The notes beneath the pieces were generated by a model. The model did not search any database and was not told the origin of the DNA. It saw only the letters and a program-made list of their open reading frames with translations. From Alistipes sp. (lineage in GTDB: Bacteria; Bacteroidota; Bacteroidia; Bacteroidales; Rikenellaceae), in NCBI GenBank assembly GCA_022767745.1, contig JALENN010000009.1, positions 124,001 through 188,000 of the forward strand: a stretch of DNA of 64,000 bases. Reading direction: 5' to 3'. How positions within the stretch are numbered: the first letter of the stretch is position 1; each line of letters starts with the position of its first letter. Position numbers and translations under genes: made by a program. Of this stretch, positions 45,079 through 53,760 are shown one piece after another.

Positions 45079-46452
45079 TTATTTTGCCGCATCCGTGTGC
45101 GGCTCTTTTTTCCTGTCGCGCATGATGTGGAGCGCCCGCAGGCCGAGCAGCAGCACCGAGCAGGTGAACCCTATGGGGTAGGAGAGCCATACGCCCGATA
45201 TGCCCACGCCGAGCAGGAATGCGATGGTGTAGCCCGACGGTATGGCCACCAGGAAGTAGGCGACGAAAGATATTATCATTATCGAGGTGACGTCGCTCAG
45301 TCCGCGCAGGGCGTTTGCGAGCACTATCTGTATGCTGTCGCCGAACTGGTAGGCTATGAGTATGGGTATCAGTATGGCGACGATGTCCGAGACGGCCCTG
45401 TCGTCGGTAAACAGCTCGCCGACCGTGTCGCAGCAGAGCAGCAGGGCGATGCTGAGCGTGATCGACAGCACTATGGCCATGAAGACGCCCGCGGCGGTCA
45501 CGCGGCGCACCTTCACCCAGTCGTGCATTCCCTTGTAGACGCTGGTGCGGATGGCGACGGCCGACCCAAGTCCGAGGTATATCGTAAAGCTGATGGTCGA
45601 TATGGCCACGGCGACCTGGTGCGCGGCAAGCTCCATTTCGCCCAGCCACCCGATCATGATGGTCGTGATGCAGAATGTCGCGGCCTCTATTCCCTGCTGG
45701 AAGGCGATTGGCCAGCCTATGATGTTGAGCCGCTTCCAGTATTTCTTCCTGAAGGGTGTTGCCAGGAACCCTATGCGGAAGGGGAGGTAGCGTTTGTGCC
45801 GGATGAATACGGCGACGAAGAGCGCCAGCATTACCATGCGCGAGAGCAGCGTGCTGATGCCCGCGCCGAGGAGCCCCATCTCGGGCAGCCCCAGCTTGCC
45901 GTATATGAGTATGTAGTTGCCGACGATGTTCAGTGCGTTGCCGGCGGTGAGTATCCACATCGATATCGATGCGTCCATTATACCCTCGACGAACTGGCGG
46001 AACGAGTTGGCGAGCATGACGAAGAGCACCGAGCAGGTGAGCACAACATAGTATGGCTTGATGAGCGGCATCAGTTCTACGGGCTGCCCCAGCATCCCGA
46101 TGTTGGCGTATATGGCGGTCAGGCAGACGAGTATCGTCAGCGTGGTGGTGAAGTTGGCCATGAGGCTGTTCTTCAGCCACCCGCCTATGGCGATACGCTT
46201 GTTGGCCGCGATGTTCTCGCCGATTATGGGCGTGTAGTTGAACGAGAAGCCCGTGCCGAGTATGATGAAGGCGTTGATTACGTTGTTCACGAACGAGGCC
46301 GCGGCCAGCTCCTGTGTGCTGTGCTGTCCCACCATGACGGTGTCGGCCAGTCCGGTCACGATATTGCCCAGCTGCCCGATTATGATCGGCACACCCAGCT
46401 TGAGCAGCGACTTTATATGGAATATATACTCCTTGCGTTTAAGTTCTGTCAT
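45079..46452 (-). CDS. MATE-family efflux transporter
   Basis: 457 residues, twelve membrane helices. The N-terminal LGVPIIIGQLGNIVTGLADTVMVG and the second-half repeat LNIIGWPIAFQQGIEAATFCITTIM show the duplicated MATE fold. It exports cationic compounds or metabolites with Na or H exchange; the substrate cannot be predicted. Its -7 element lies 269 bp upstream, so the mRNA has a long leader. It ends close to copy B of the repeated element, with a T-rich exit. Confidence 0.94.
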   Translation of the reverse strand: MTELKRKEYIFHIKSLLKLGVPIIIGQLGNIVTGLADTVMVGQHSTQELAAASFVNNVINAFIILGTGFSFNYTPIIGENIAANKRIAIGGWLKNSLMANFTTTLTILVCLTAIYANIGMLGQPVELMPLIKPYYVVLTCSVLFVMLANSFRQFVEGIMDASISMWILTAGNALNIVGNYILIYGKLGLPEMGLLGAGISTLLSRMVMLALFVAVFIRHKRYLPFRIGFLATPFRKKYWKRLNIIGWPIAFQQGIEAATFCITTIMIGWLGEMELAAHQVAVAISTISFTIYLGLGSAVAIRTSVYKGMHDWVKVRRVTAAGVFMAIVLSITLSIALLLCCDTVGELFTDDRAVSDIVAILIPILIAYQFGDSIQIVLANALRGLSDVTSIMIISFVAYFLVAIPSGYTIAFLLGVGISGVWLSYPIGFTCSVLLLGLRALHIMRDRKKEPHTDAAK

Positions 46453-46974
46453 GTGATTGCTTGTTTGGCATGCGCATTCGTCCCTCTGCGGGCCGTACGT
46501 GGGCGCATGTGTCTTCCCGTGGCGCCGTGCGCTATGGGAAGGGTTTTGTTACAACAGGATTGGTATCGGGAGGGAGAGCGGATGCCCGAACGTGCGCATG
46601 CGGCTCATGCGCCCCGGTGCAGGGGGTTGGGGCCGCGTGTGGTCCACGCAACGAAGAGAATGAAGTTGAGTTTATTCGGGTTGATGCTGTACAAAATATT
46701 CAGTCCGTTGTTTCCGGCCGCAAATATAATACAAGCGTGCCGCCGTGGCAAATTCCCGGGCGGTTTTGTGGCCCGATGCGCTGCGGCGGGGCTGCGGCAC
46801 CGTGCGGAGATGTCAGCGGTGGGGTAGATGGAAGGGGCAGCGGGGGCGGTTTTAGGGGTGTCGGGGCATGAAATGGGGCATATATTGCAACGGAAATAAA
46901 AAAAACATCGATTTTTCTTTGCAGATAAAAAATTAAGTTCTACTTTTGCATCGTCTTTAAGACAAGAACATAAT
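46453..46974. other. Gene-free region: long MATE leader, MATE promoter, tRNA-Gln promoter
   Basis: The MATE promoter is CAAATATA on plus at 46721-46728 (TATATTTG on minus) with a CAA/TTG partner at 46750-46752. That leaves about 260 nt of untranslated leader (46453-46714), which is GC-rich and could fold. I could not assign it to a known riboswitch class. Overlapping plus-strand frames look like antisense noise. The right end holds the tRNA-Gln promoter. Confidence 0.5.
46941..46948 (+). promoter_or_regulatory. -7 promoter element of tRNA-Gln
   Basis: TACTTTTG, perfect TAnnTTTG, 26 bp before the tRNA. Confidence 0.7.
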
Positions 46975-47045
46975 TGGGCTATGGTGTAATGGTAACACTA
47001 CAGATTCTGGTCCTGTCATTCCAAGTTCGAATCTTGGTAGCCCAA
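46975..47045 (+). tRNA. tRNA-Gln (anticodon CTG)
   Basis: 71 nt. Acceptor TGGGCTA/TAGCCCA, discriminator A, D stem GTGT/ACAC, anticodon loop TTCTGGT with CTG at 47007-47009, T arm CCAAG-TTCGAAT-CTTGG. The closing pair of the anticodon stem is A31 opposite C39, a mismatch. No CCA is encoded. Confidence 0.95.
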
Positions 47046-47054
47046 CACTCCGAG

Positions 47055-47082
47055 ACCTCCGCAATGAGCGGGGGTTTTTTGT
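47055..47082 (+). terminator. Terminator of tRNA-Gln
   Basis: Stem ACCTCCGC/GCGGGGGT (one G-U) with a 5-nt loop and a following T6 run. Confidence 0.85.
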
Positions 47083-47368
47083 TGTGTATGCCTTCCTGAT
47101 TGCTCCCTTCCGAACGTTTTTTCTGCTGTTCCGTAAGCCGTGATCCGTTTGTGAACTCCGTATGCCGCGCCGCCATGTCGTTGCGGCGCGGACAAGTAAA
47201 GCGAGGCGGGAAGGTTGGCATATGTTTGCCTTCTTGCATGGCGGTGTCCGTAGGAAAGACTTGCGTCGGCAGGCCGAGCGTGCCGGGTGGCCAGTACGGG
47301 CCGGGTAAGTAATATGGTACACGGAGCGGGAGGGGAGTGGCAGGCACTTGTGGAGGAATGAAATGAAA
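47083..47368. other. Gene-free spacer between tRNA terminators
   Basis: Nothing convincing on either strand. The overlapping frames run through tRNA genes or terminators and have no family features. No -7 element of note. Confidence 0.4.
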
Positions 47369-47396
47369 AAAGCCTCTCACTTTCGTGAAAGGCTTT
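47369..47396 (-). terminator. Terminator after tRNA-Val
   Basis: On the minus strand, a 12-bp stem AAAGCCTTTCAC/GTGAGAGGCTTT (one G-U) with loop GAAA, then a T run. Confidence 0.85.
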
Positions 47397-47402
47397 CGGT
47401 TG

Positions 47403-47477
47403 TGGGAGCTGAGGGATTCGAACCCCCGACCCTCTGCTTGTAAGGCAGACGCTCTGAACCAGCTGAGCTAAGCTCCC
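47403..47477 (-). tRNA. tRNA-Val (anticodon TAC)
   Basis: 75 nt. Acceptor GGGAGCT/AGCTCCC, discriminator A, anticodon loop CTTACAA giving TAC, T loop GTTCGAATC. No CCA is encoded. A near-consensus -7 (CACCTTTG on minus, 47498-47505) lies just upstream. Confidence 0.96.
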
Positions 47478-47633
47478 TTAAAATCGCTCGGGCGGTGCAA
47501 AGGTGAGCAAAATTTTTTAATTTGCAAATCTTTGTGCGAATTTTTTTTCATTAGGTCTCGACTGCTCCGTTTCGCCTTGCGGCTGACGGGCTCTCGACGC
47601 GAACGAATTTCGTTCACTACCCTCGCGCATCTG

Positions 47634-47707
47634 CGCCTGAACAAGGACTTGAACCTAGGACCCCATGATTAACAGTCATGTGCTCTAACCGACTGAGCTA
47701 TTCAGGC
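47634..47707 (-). tRNA. tRNA-Asn (anticodon GTT)
   Basis: 74 nt. Acceptor GCCTGAA/TTCAGGC, discriminator G, D arm GCTCAGTCGGTTAGAGC, anticodon loop CTGTTAA giving GTT, T loop GTTCAAGTC. No CCA is encoded. A small hairpin GAACG/CGTTC (about 47601-47615) lies just downstream on the minus strand. Confidence 0.96.
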
Positions 47708-47803
47708 TTTGTAAAGAACGTGTTTGTTTCGTTTTGCGAGTGCAAATATAAGTGCAATTTTTCTTTCGTGCAAAAAAAATGACAAAAAATATCGAAAAAA
47801 ATA

Positions 47804-47811
47804 TAACTTTG
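47804..47811 (+). promoter_or_regulatory. -7 promoter element of the DUF1573 gene, almost on the start codon
   Basis: TAACTTTG ends 8 bp before the ATG at 47820, so transcription should begin at or within a few nucleotides of the start codon. Confidence 0.65.
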
Positions 47812-47819
47812 TCTTTGCT

Positions 47820-48917
47820 ATGAGGTGCATATTATATACTTTATCATTGGTTGTCAGTGTATTGTGCTGTTCGGAAAAAATTGCGGCGCAACAGCGGCAA
47901 ATTGTGTTCGACAACCCTGTCTGGGACTTCGGCGACGTGCAGGAGAGCGGCGGCAGCGTCGAGCACACCTTCGTTTTTACCAATGCGACCGACTCGCCGG
48001 TGGTCATTGTCGACGTATCGACGGGGTGCGGATGTACCACACCCAAGTATTCGCGCAAGCCCGTGCTCGCGGGCGGGAAGGGCGAGATCGTCGTGGCGTT
48101 CGACCCGATAAACCGTCCGGGTCACTTTGCAAAGGGGGTGTCGGTGATGACTTCGGCCTCGAAGGAGCCCGTGCAGCTGCAGGTGACGGGCAACGTGGTG
48201 CCGCGCCAGAAGACACTCGACGAGCTCTATCCATTCGACATGGGCGGCGGCGTGCGTTTCGACTCCAACATGCGGGCCTTTGCCTATGTGGGTCGCGGCG
48301 ACACGGCCGATGCCGTCATCGGGTGGGTGAACACCTCCGACAAGCCCGTACGGCTGGCATTGCGGTGGCAGCAGCGCAGCGGCCTGCTTACGGTCGAGGC
48401 GCCCGAGGTGCTGGCTGCCGGGGGCCGCGGCGAGCTGAAGCTGCACTACGGGGTGCCGGCGCAGAGCGACCGCTACGGTACGCTTACCGACGTGCTGGCG
48501 GTGGATATCGACGGTGTGCGCTCGCGCACGACGCTAAGCGTAAATGCCATTGCGGTCGACCGCTACGACGCTGCGGTGGACGATATGGCGTCGCCCGATA
48601 TGGAGTTGTCGAAAAAGTTTATTAAATTTGGCGAATTGAAGCGCGGCGCCACGGCTGAGGATGGCTCGGTGACGGTGTCGAACAACGGCAGCGGCGAGCT
48701 TATTATCCGTGCCGTGGAGTTCAAGGCGGGGCCCTTGGAGTGCTCGCTCAAGGCGGGTGACCGCATAGCGGCGGGGCAGTCGGCGACGGTGACGTTCCGT
48801 CTGTCGACCGCGGATGTCGATTACGGCGTGTGGGTCGACCGCGTGCGGATAATCACCAACGACCCGGCGCACCCGATGCAGACGCTGCGCGTGACGGCCA
48901 TTGTGGTCGACGAGTAG
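47820..48917 (+). CDS. Exported DUF1573-domain protein
   Basis: 365 residues from the ATG at 47820; the frame is open to 47724 but that part lies upstream of the promoter. The signal peptide covers about 1-24 and has two cysteines (VLCC). The DUF1573 Ig-like domain follows at once: NPVWDFGDVQESGGSVEHTF and VSTGCGCTTPKYSRKPVLAGG, the classic D-F-G ... GCGCT signature. A second, weaker repeat begins at FIKFGELKRGATAEDGSVTV. Function unknown, periplasmic or outer-membrane associated. The NfnA gene starts 21 bp later, so they may be co-transcribed. Confidence 0.88.
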   Translation: MRCILYTLSLVVSVLCCSEKIAAQQRQIVFDNPVWDFGDVQESGGSVEHTFVFTNATDSPVVIVDVSTGCGCTTPKYSRKPVLAGGKGEIVVAFDPINRPGHFAKGVSVMTSASKEPVQLQVTGNVVPRQKTLDELYPFDMGGGVRFDSNMRAFAYVGRGDTADAVIGWVNTSDKPVRLALRWQQRSGLLTVEAPEVLAAGGRGELKLHYGVPAQSDRYGTLTDVLAVDIDGVRSRTTLSVNAIAVDRYDAAVDDMASPDMELSKKFIKFGELKRGATAEDGSVTVSNNGSGELIIRAVEFKAGPLECSLKAGDRIAAGQSATVTFRLSTADVDYGVWVDRVRIITNDPAHPMQTLRVTAIVVDE

Positions 48918-48938
48918 GAAAACCTTATTTATAGCGAT

Positions 48939-49799
48939 ATGTTCAGAATCGTAGAGAAGAAGCTGCTTGCGGAGAACATCTACCGCCTGCGGGTCGAGGC
49001 GCCGCGCGTGGCGCACAGCGCCCTGCCCGGTCAGTTCGTGATAGTCCGCACCGACGAGCACGGCGAACGCGTGCCGCTGACCATAGCCGATTACGACACC
49101 GCCGACGGCACGGTCACAATCGTTATACAGACCATCGGTATGTCGACGCGCAAGATGTGTACGCTGGGCGTGGGCGATGCGCTGGCCGACCTTGCCGGCC
49201 CGTTGGGCAACCCGTCGGAGTTTGTCAACGTGCCGATCGAGGAGCTGCGCCGCCGGCGTTATCTCTTCGTTGCGGGAGGTGTGGGCACGGCGCCCGTATA
49301 TCCGCAGGTGAAGTGGCTGCACGAGCACGGCGTGGCGGTGGATGTGATCATCGGCGCCAAGACCTCGTCGATGCTTATATATAAGGAGGAGATGGCCCGC
49401 GTGGCCGACAACCTCTACATTGCCACCGACGACGGCAGCGAGGGCTTCAAGGGCATGGTCACGGGCAAGATCAAGGAGCTTATCGGGACCGAAGGCCGCC
49501 ATTACGACGAATGTGTCGCCATCGGCCCCATGATAATGATGAAGTTCGTGACGCTCACCACGCGCGAATACAACCTGCCTACGACCGTATCGCTCAATGC
49601 CCTGATGGTGGACGGTACGGGCATGTGCGGCGCATGCCGCGTGAGCGTGGGCGGACAGACGCTCTTCACGTGTGTCGACGGCCCCGAGTTCGACGGCCAC
49701 AAGGTCGATTTCGACGAGGCCATGCGGCGTCAGGCGATGTACCGCACGCAGGAGGGTGAGGCTAACGAGAAACATAAATGTGAGTGCTATGGCAAATAA
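48939..49799 (+). CDS. nfnA: NfnA: NADH-dependent ferredoxin:NADP oxidoreductase, small subunit
   Basis: 286 residues. The N-terminal FAD-binding barrel (about 1-95, with LPGQFVIVRTDEHGERVPLT) is followed by an NAD-binding domain (GGVGTAPVYPQVKWL). The C-terminal 2Fe-2S site is MCGACRVSVGG plus FTCVDGPEFDG. This is the dihydroorotate-dehydrogenase-electron-transfer-like subunit that pairs with NfnB to bifurcate electrons between NADH, NADPH and ferredoxin. It overlaps nfnB by 11 bp. Confidence 0.92.
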   Translation: MFRIVEKKLLAENIYRLRVEAPRVAHSALPGQFVIVRTDEHGERVPLTIADYDTADGTVTIVIQTIGMSTRKMCTLGVGDALADLAGPLGNPSEFVNVPIEELRRRRYLFVAGGVGTAPVYPQVKWLHEHGVAVDVIIGAKTSSMLIYKEEMARVADNLYIATDDGSEGFKGMVTGKIKELIGTEGRHYDECVAIGPMIMMKFVTLTTREYNLPTTVSLNALMVDGTGMCGACRVSVGGQTLFTCVDGPEFDGHKVDFDEAMRRQAMYRTQEGEANEKHKCECYGK

Positions 49800-51189
49800 G
49801 ATTCCGCGCGTGGCGGTACGTGAGCAGGATCCTGCCGTGCGCGCCACAAATTTCGAAGAGGTATGCTACGGGTATAACGACGAGGAGGCGCGCCTCGAGG
49901 CGTCGCGCTGCCTCGGCTGCAAGCGTCCGCGCTGTGTGGAGGCCTGCCCCGTAAATATAAACATCCCGGCCTTTATCGCCGAACTGACGAAGGGTGACGT
50001 GGCGGCTGCGGCGGAGGTTATCGCCGCCGACAGCTCGCTGCCGAGCATCTGCGGACGCGTCTGCCCGCAGGAGACGCAGTGCGAGGGCTCGTGCGTGCTG
50101 GGAGTCAAGGGCGAGCCCGTGGCCATCGGCAAGCTGGAGCGTTACGTCGGCGACTGGCACCTTGCGCATGGCGATGTGGCGGACAGCCGCCGCTCGGCGT
50201 CGAACGGCCGCCGTGTGGCTGTCGTGGGAAGCGGCCCCGCGGGCCTGGCCTGCGCGAGCGACCTTGCGAAGATGGGGTATGAGGTTACGGTATTCGAGGC
50301 GCTACACAAACTGGGCGGCGTGCTGGTGTACGGTATACCCGAATTCCGCCTTCCGAAGGATAAGGTGGTGGCGCGCGAGATCGACACGCTGCGCACGCTG
50401 GGCGTGAAGTTCGAGACCGACGTCATCGTGGGCCGCACCGTCACGGTAGACTCGCTGATGGACGAGGAGGGCTTCGATGCCGTCTTCATCGGCTCGGGCG
50501 CTGGACTGCCGCGGTTTATGGGCATCGAGGGCGAGAACCTAAACGGTGTGGTCTCGGCCAACGAGTTCCTGACGCGTGCCAACCTGATGCACGCCTACGA
50601 CGATGTGTACGACACGCCGATATATGTCGGCAAGCGCGTGGTCGTTGTCGGCGGCGGCAACGTGGCGATGGATGCCGTGCGCACGGCCAAGCGTCTGGGC
50701 GCCGAGGCTACGATCGTCTACCGCCGCAGCGAGGCCGAGCTTCCGGCCCGCCGCGAGGAGGTGCACCACGCCAAGGAGGAGGGCATCGAGTTCCGCATGC
50801 TGACCAACCCCACGCGGGTGCTGGGCAATGACAAGGGATGGGTGCGCGGAGTGTCGTGCGTACGCATGGAACTGGGCGAACCCGACGAGAGCGGTCGCCG
50901 CTCACCTGTTGTGGTCGAAGGTTCGGATTTTGATATCGAGTGCGACGTCGTGATCATGGCTCTGGGTACGTCGCCCAATCCGCTGCTGAAGCGCACGACG
51001 GCGGGTCTGGAGACCAACCGCCGCGGATGTATCGTGACGGACGAAGGAGGCGCAACAACGCGCCGCGGTGTCTTTGCCGGCGGCGATGCCGTGACGGGCG
51101 CCGCTACGGTGATCCTCGCCATGGGGGCGGGCCGCCGTGCCGCACGTTCGATCGACGAATATGTGCGCGGCAAGTATGCCGCAGAGTAG
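49789..51189 (+). CDS. nfnB: NfnB: NADPH-binding large subunit (glutamate-synthase small-subunit-like)
   Basis: 466 residues from the ATG at 49789; an open frame extends upstream inside nfnA. N-terminal cluster cysteines are in CLGCKRPRCVEACPVNI and CGRVCPQETQCEGSC. The FAD site is VVGSGPAGLACASDL and the NADPH site VVGGGNVAMDAVRTA. The length and the nfnA neighbour favour NfnB over GltD of glutamate synthase, since no gltB is present. It moves electrons between NADPH and the bifurcating complex. Confidence 0.9.
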   Translation: MANKIPRVAVREQDPAVRATNFEEVCYGYNDEEARLEASRCLGCKRPRCVEACPVNINIPAFIAELTKGDVAAAAEVIAADSSLPSICGRVCPQETQCEGSCVLGVKGEPVAIGKLERYVGDWHLAHGDVADSRRSASNGRRVAVVGSGPAGLACASDLAKMGYEVTVFEALHKLGGVLVYGIPEFRLPKDKVVAREIDTLRTLGVKFETDVIVGRTVTVDSLMDEEGFDAVFIGSGAGLPRFMGIEGENLNGVVSANEFLTRANLMHAYDDVYDTPIYVGKRVVVVGGGNVAMDAVRTAKRLGAEATIVYRRSEAELPARREEVHHAKEEGIEFRMLTNPTRVLGNDKGWVRGVSCVRMELGEPDESGRRSPVVVEGSDFDIECDVVIMALGTSPNPLLKRTTAGLETNRRGCIVTDEGGATTRRGVFAGGDAVTGAATVILAMGAGRRAARSIDEYVRGKYAAE

Positions 51190-51203
51190 GCCGTAAGATA
51201 TGC

Positions 51204-51247
51204 AACGAGAGGCCGGGACGTATTGAAATACGTCCCGGCCTCTCGTT
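51204..51247. terminator. Bidirectional terminator after nfnB
   Basis: About 21-bp perfect stem (51204-51224 with 51227-51247, core GAGGCCGGGACG) and T4 on the plus side, between convergent genes. Confidence 0.9.
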
Positions 51248-51258
51248 TTGTCAGAATG

Positions 51259-53541
51259 TCATTCGGCGGCCTCGAGCGTGAAGACCCACTCTCCCGACGG
51301 CACCGTGCCGGCGTCGATGAAGTCGCTGCTGTCGCCCTTGCGGGGGCGTATGCGGCGGCCGTCGCGGCTGAGACGGAACTTGTGGCCGGGCGCGGGCAGC
51401 AGGATGCGGGCCTCGGTGTTGGCCGGTATGCGCACGCGGAGGCGGTATGTATCATCCGTGCGGTCGATGTCGACCTCGACGGTGCCGCGTATGGTAGGCA
51501 CGGCGGCCGTGACATGGCGCAGCGACGATGTCTGCGGCCGTATCTCTATCGTGGCGGCGCCGGGGACGGTGGGCCTTACGCCGACAAGGCGCATGGGTAT
51601 TATGTCGGCGGGGGCGGCGCCCCAGGCGTGGTTCCAGTCCTGGTTGGGCTTGAAACGGTTGTCCCATGCCTCGAAGGTGATGGTGGCTCCCGAGCGGATC
51701 ATGTTGCGCCAACTGCGCAGGTCGTCCTTCGTGAGCAGGTGCAGGGCATGGTCGGCCTCGGCATGGTCGTAGAGGCCGTCGAGTAGGAACTGCGACGCGT
51801 AGACGCTGCATGCCATGTCGCGCGAGCGGACGTAGTCGATGACGCTCTGCAGGTATTCGTCGGGCACGAGCCCGAAAGCCAGCGGGAAGAGGTTGGCATG
51901 GAGCGAGCGGTGGTCGGTGCCGATGCCGTCGCGGTAGGTGCCCGTGGCGGGGTCGATCATCGCGTCGTTGAAGGCCTTGCGGAACGAGTCGCAGCAGGCC
52001 GCTATGTCGCGGGCCTCGTCGTGGCGGCCCAGGGCTTCGGCCATGCGCCCGAGCAGCTGCATGGCGCGGTAGTGGAAGGCGTTTACGACCGTATTGTAGT
52101 CGGTGAAGACGTAGTTGTCGTCCTCGCTGCCGCGCGGCCAGTCGACTATGTCGCTGATGTTGCCGTTGAAGCGTATCGAGCGGCGGAACGCCTCGGTTGA
52201 TACGGTGTCGTCGGTGCGAGTCGAGATGAGACCGTTGTCGCGCTGCAGCGAGCGCAGCGTACGCGCCGCAAGCAGGTCGTAGTTGGCCTCGACGGAGCGC
52301 AGGTCTCCCGTGTAGAGGTAGTCGTTCCACGCTATGATCAGCGCCTGCAGGATCCACTCGGTGGGCCATGTGGGGTGTTGGAGCAGGTACTCCGACGAAC
52401 GGCGCGCCATGGCATATTCGCGGTCGACGGCATAGTGCCCCAGCTGGTTGATTATGGCGTCGGCCTCGTAGGGTATGCGCTCGCGGTCGCCGTCGATGTA
52501 TATGCCGAGGGCCGAGGTGGCCTCGATCGAGTAGCGGCACATCTTCCAGACGTCGTTCAGGGCGGCGTTGTCGGAGGCGAAGTGCGAGGCCGTGGCATCG
52601 AACGGATAGACAGCCGTAAGGCGTATGACGTCATCCGACGCCACGTCGCCCGCGTAATCCTCTATCTGGCAGTAGCGGAACGGTGCCACTTCGCCCACGT
52701 AGTCGGGCATGAGCACCGCCTGCGGGCCCGTGTTGCGGCGGTCGTGCGCGGGGACTATGTTGTAGGTGTGGCGTCCGCGCTGCAGGACGACGGGGTAGCG
52801 GTAGTAGCGAACCGTTCCCGGCGGGCGCGAGTCGATGCGGCCCTGTTTCATGGCCTCGCCTATGGCCACATATACCGTGTCGCCGCCTGCGGCCGACGTG
52901 AGGCTCACGCGCAGCGAGGCGAACGATGCGCGGCCGAAGTCGAGGAGCGTGGTGCGGCTGTCGAGGCGGCGGATGGTTGCGGCGGTTTCTGACCGCACGA
53001 TCTGCGGGCGGTATGAGGGGGCGTAGGGTTTCAGCTCGGCCGCCGTGCGGAATGCCTGCACGTCGGACCACCCGCTCTCCCCGCCCGTATCGGTCGCGAC
53101 CCGTACGCTCCAGAAATAGAGCCTGTCGGGCTGCAGGTCCTCGCCCCCGTAGCCGACGGCTGCGGATTGCGCGCTGCGTACCGTGCCGCTGTCCCATACG
53201 TTGCCACGGTGGGCGCGGGCGTCGGCCGCATTGTCGGCAACGATGATGCGGTAGCTCTTCTGCCGGGTGCCGCGGCCGCCGTCGGGGACGATCCATCCGA
53301 AGGTGGGGCGCGACGACCGTATCTCGGCAAAGGTGCGGTCGGCTGCTTGGCCGTCGGTGAGGTCGGCCACGCTCTCGCCCGTAGCCATGCCGTTGCGGTA
53401 GACCACGTGCGGATCCTTTACAAGGTCGGTCATAAGCCCCGTGGGGCGGTTGCAGGGGGTGTGGCGGTCGGTGGCCGCGTGGATATCGTGCAGCACGGCT
53501 GCCGCAAGCAGCAGGGTAGCCGCGAGTAAGTGAGGTTTCAT
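51259..53541 (-). CDS. Exported glycoside hydrolase, alpha-L-rhamnosidase-like (GH78-type)
   Basis: 760 residues with an Ala/Leu-rich signal peptide (1-22). The N-terminal part holds beta-sandwich modules (SYRIIVADNAADARAHRG, RLYFWSVRVATDTGGESGWS). The (alpha/alpha)6 barrel begins near YSIEATSALGIYIDGDRERI; the D-G-D-R-E-R-x-P-Y-E-A-D block corresponds to the GH78 catalytic region. A C-terminal beta domain has AWGAAPADIIPMRLVGVRP. It should release rhamnose or a related sugar from glycans. It is monocistronic, with a -7 of one mismatch (TATATTTA on minus, 53565-53572). Confidence 0.85.
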   Translation of the reverse strand: MKPHLLAATLLLAAAVLHDIHAATDRHTPCNRPTGLMTDLVKDPHVVYRNGMATGESVADLTDGQAADRTFAEIRSSRPTFGWIVPDGGRGTRQKSYRIIVADNAADARAHRGNVWDSGTVRSAQSAAVGYGGEDLQPDRLYFWSVRVATDTGGESGWSDVQAFRTAAELKPYAPSYRPQIVRSETAATIRRLDSRTTLLDFGRASFASLRVSLTSAAGGDTVYVAIGEAMKQGRIDSRPPGTVRYYRYPVVLQRGRHTYNIVPAHDRRNTGPQAVLMPDYVGEVAPFRYCQIEDYAGDVASDDVIRLTAVYPFDATASHFASDNAALNDVWKMCRYSIEATSALGIYIDGDRERIPYEADAIINQLGHYAVDREYAMARRSSEYLLQHPTWPTEWILQALIIAWNDYLYTGDLRSVEANYDLLAARTLRSLQRDNGLISTRTDDTVSTEAFRRSIRFNGNISDIVDWPRGSEDDNYVFTDYNTVVNAFHYRAMQLLGRMAEALGRHDEARDIAACCDSFRKAFNDAMIDPATGTYRDGIGTDHRSLHANLFPLAFGLVPDEYLQSVIDYVRSRDMACSVYASQFLLDGLYDHAEADHALHLLTKDDLRSWRNMIRSGATITFEAWDNRFKPNQDWNHAWGAAPADIIPMRLVGVRPTVPGAATIEIRPQTSSLRHVTAAVPTIRGTVEVDIDRTDDTYRLRVRIPANTEARILLPAPGHKFRLSRDGRRIRPRKGDSSDFIDAGTVPSGEWVFTLEAAE

Positions 53542-53564
53542 GCGGGGAAAGTTTTAGGTAAGGG

Positions 53565-53653
53565 TAAATATAGTGTTTTTGGCTCGGAATGCCAAGTGCG
53601 GCGGCGTTTTTGTCGTCTGTTTTGCGGCGCGAATGAAAAAATTGCTATCTTTA
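53565..53653. promoter_or_regulatory. Divergent promoters of the GH78 and nucleoside permease genes
   Basis: Minus strand: TATATTTA (53565-53572), one mismatch, 24 bp before the GH78 ATG. Plus strand: TATCTTTA (53646-53653), one mismatch, with a TTG at 53622-53624, about 108 bp before the permease ATG. Confidence 0.5.
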
Positions 53654-53760
53654 CAAGATAAAGCATGTTACGCGCACGGGCGGCATGTGGCGGCGTCGGT
53701 GCGCGGGAAGTCTGCTGCGTGTGACGGCGTAGGAAACGGAAACATTTATTATACAGACAT

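Noticed and set aside
44992..46827. 611-codon plus-strand frame over the MATE gene
   Set aside because: Shadow frame; His/Glu/Tyr-rich nonsense composition, while the minus-strand MATE protein is unmistakable.
46979..47380. 133-codon minus-strand frame
   Set aside because: Runs through tRNA-Gln and its terminator on the opposite strand and contains translated tRNA sequence.
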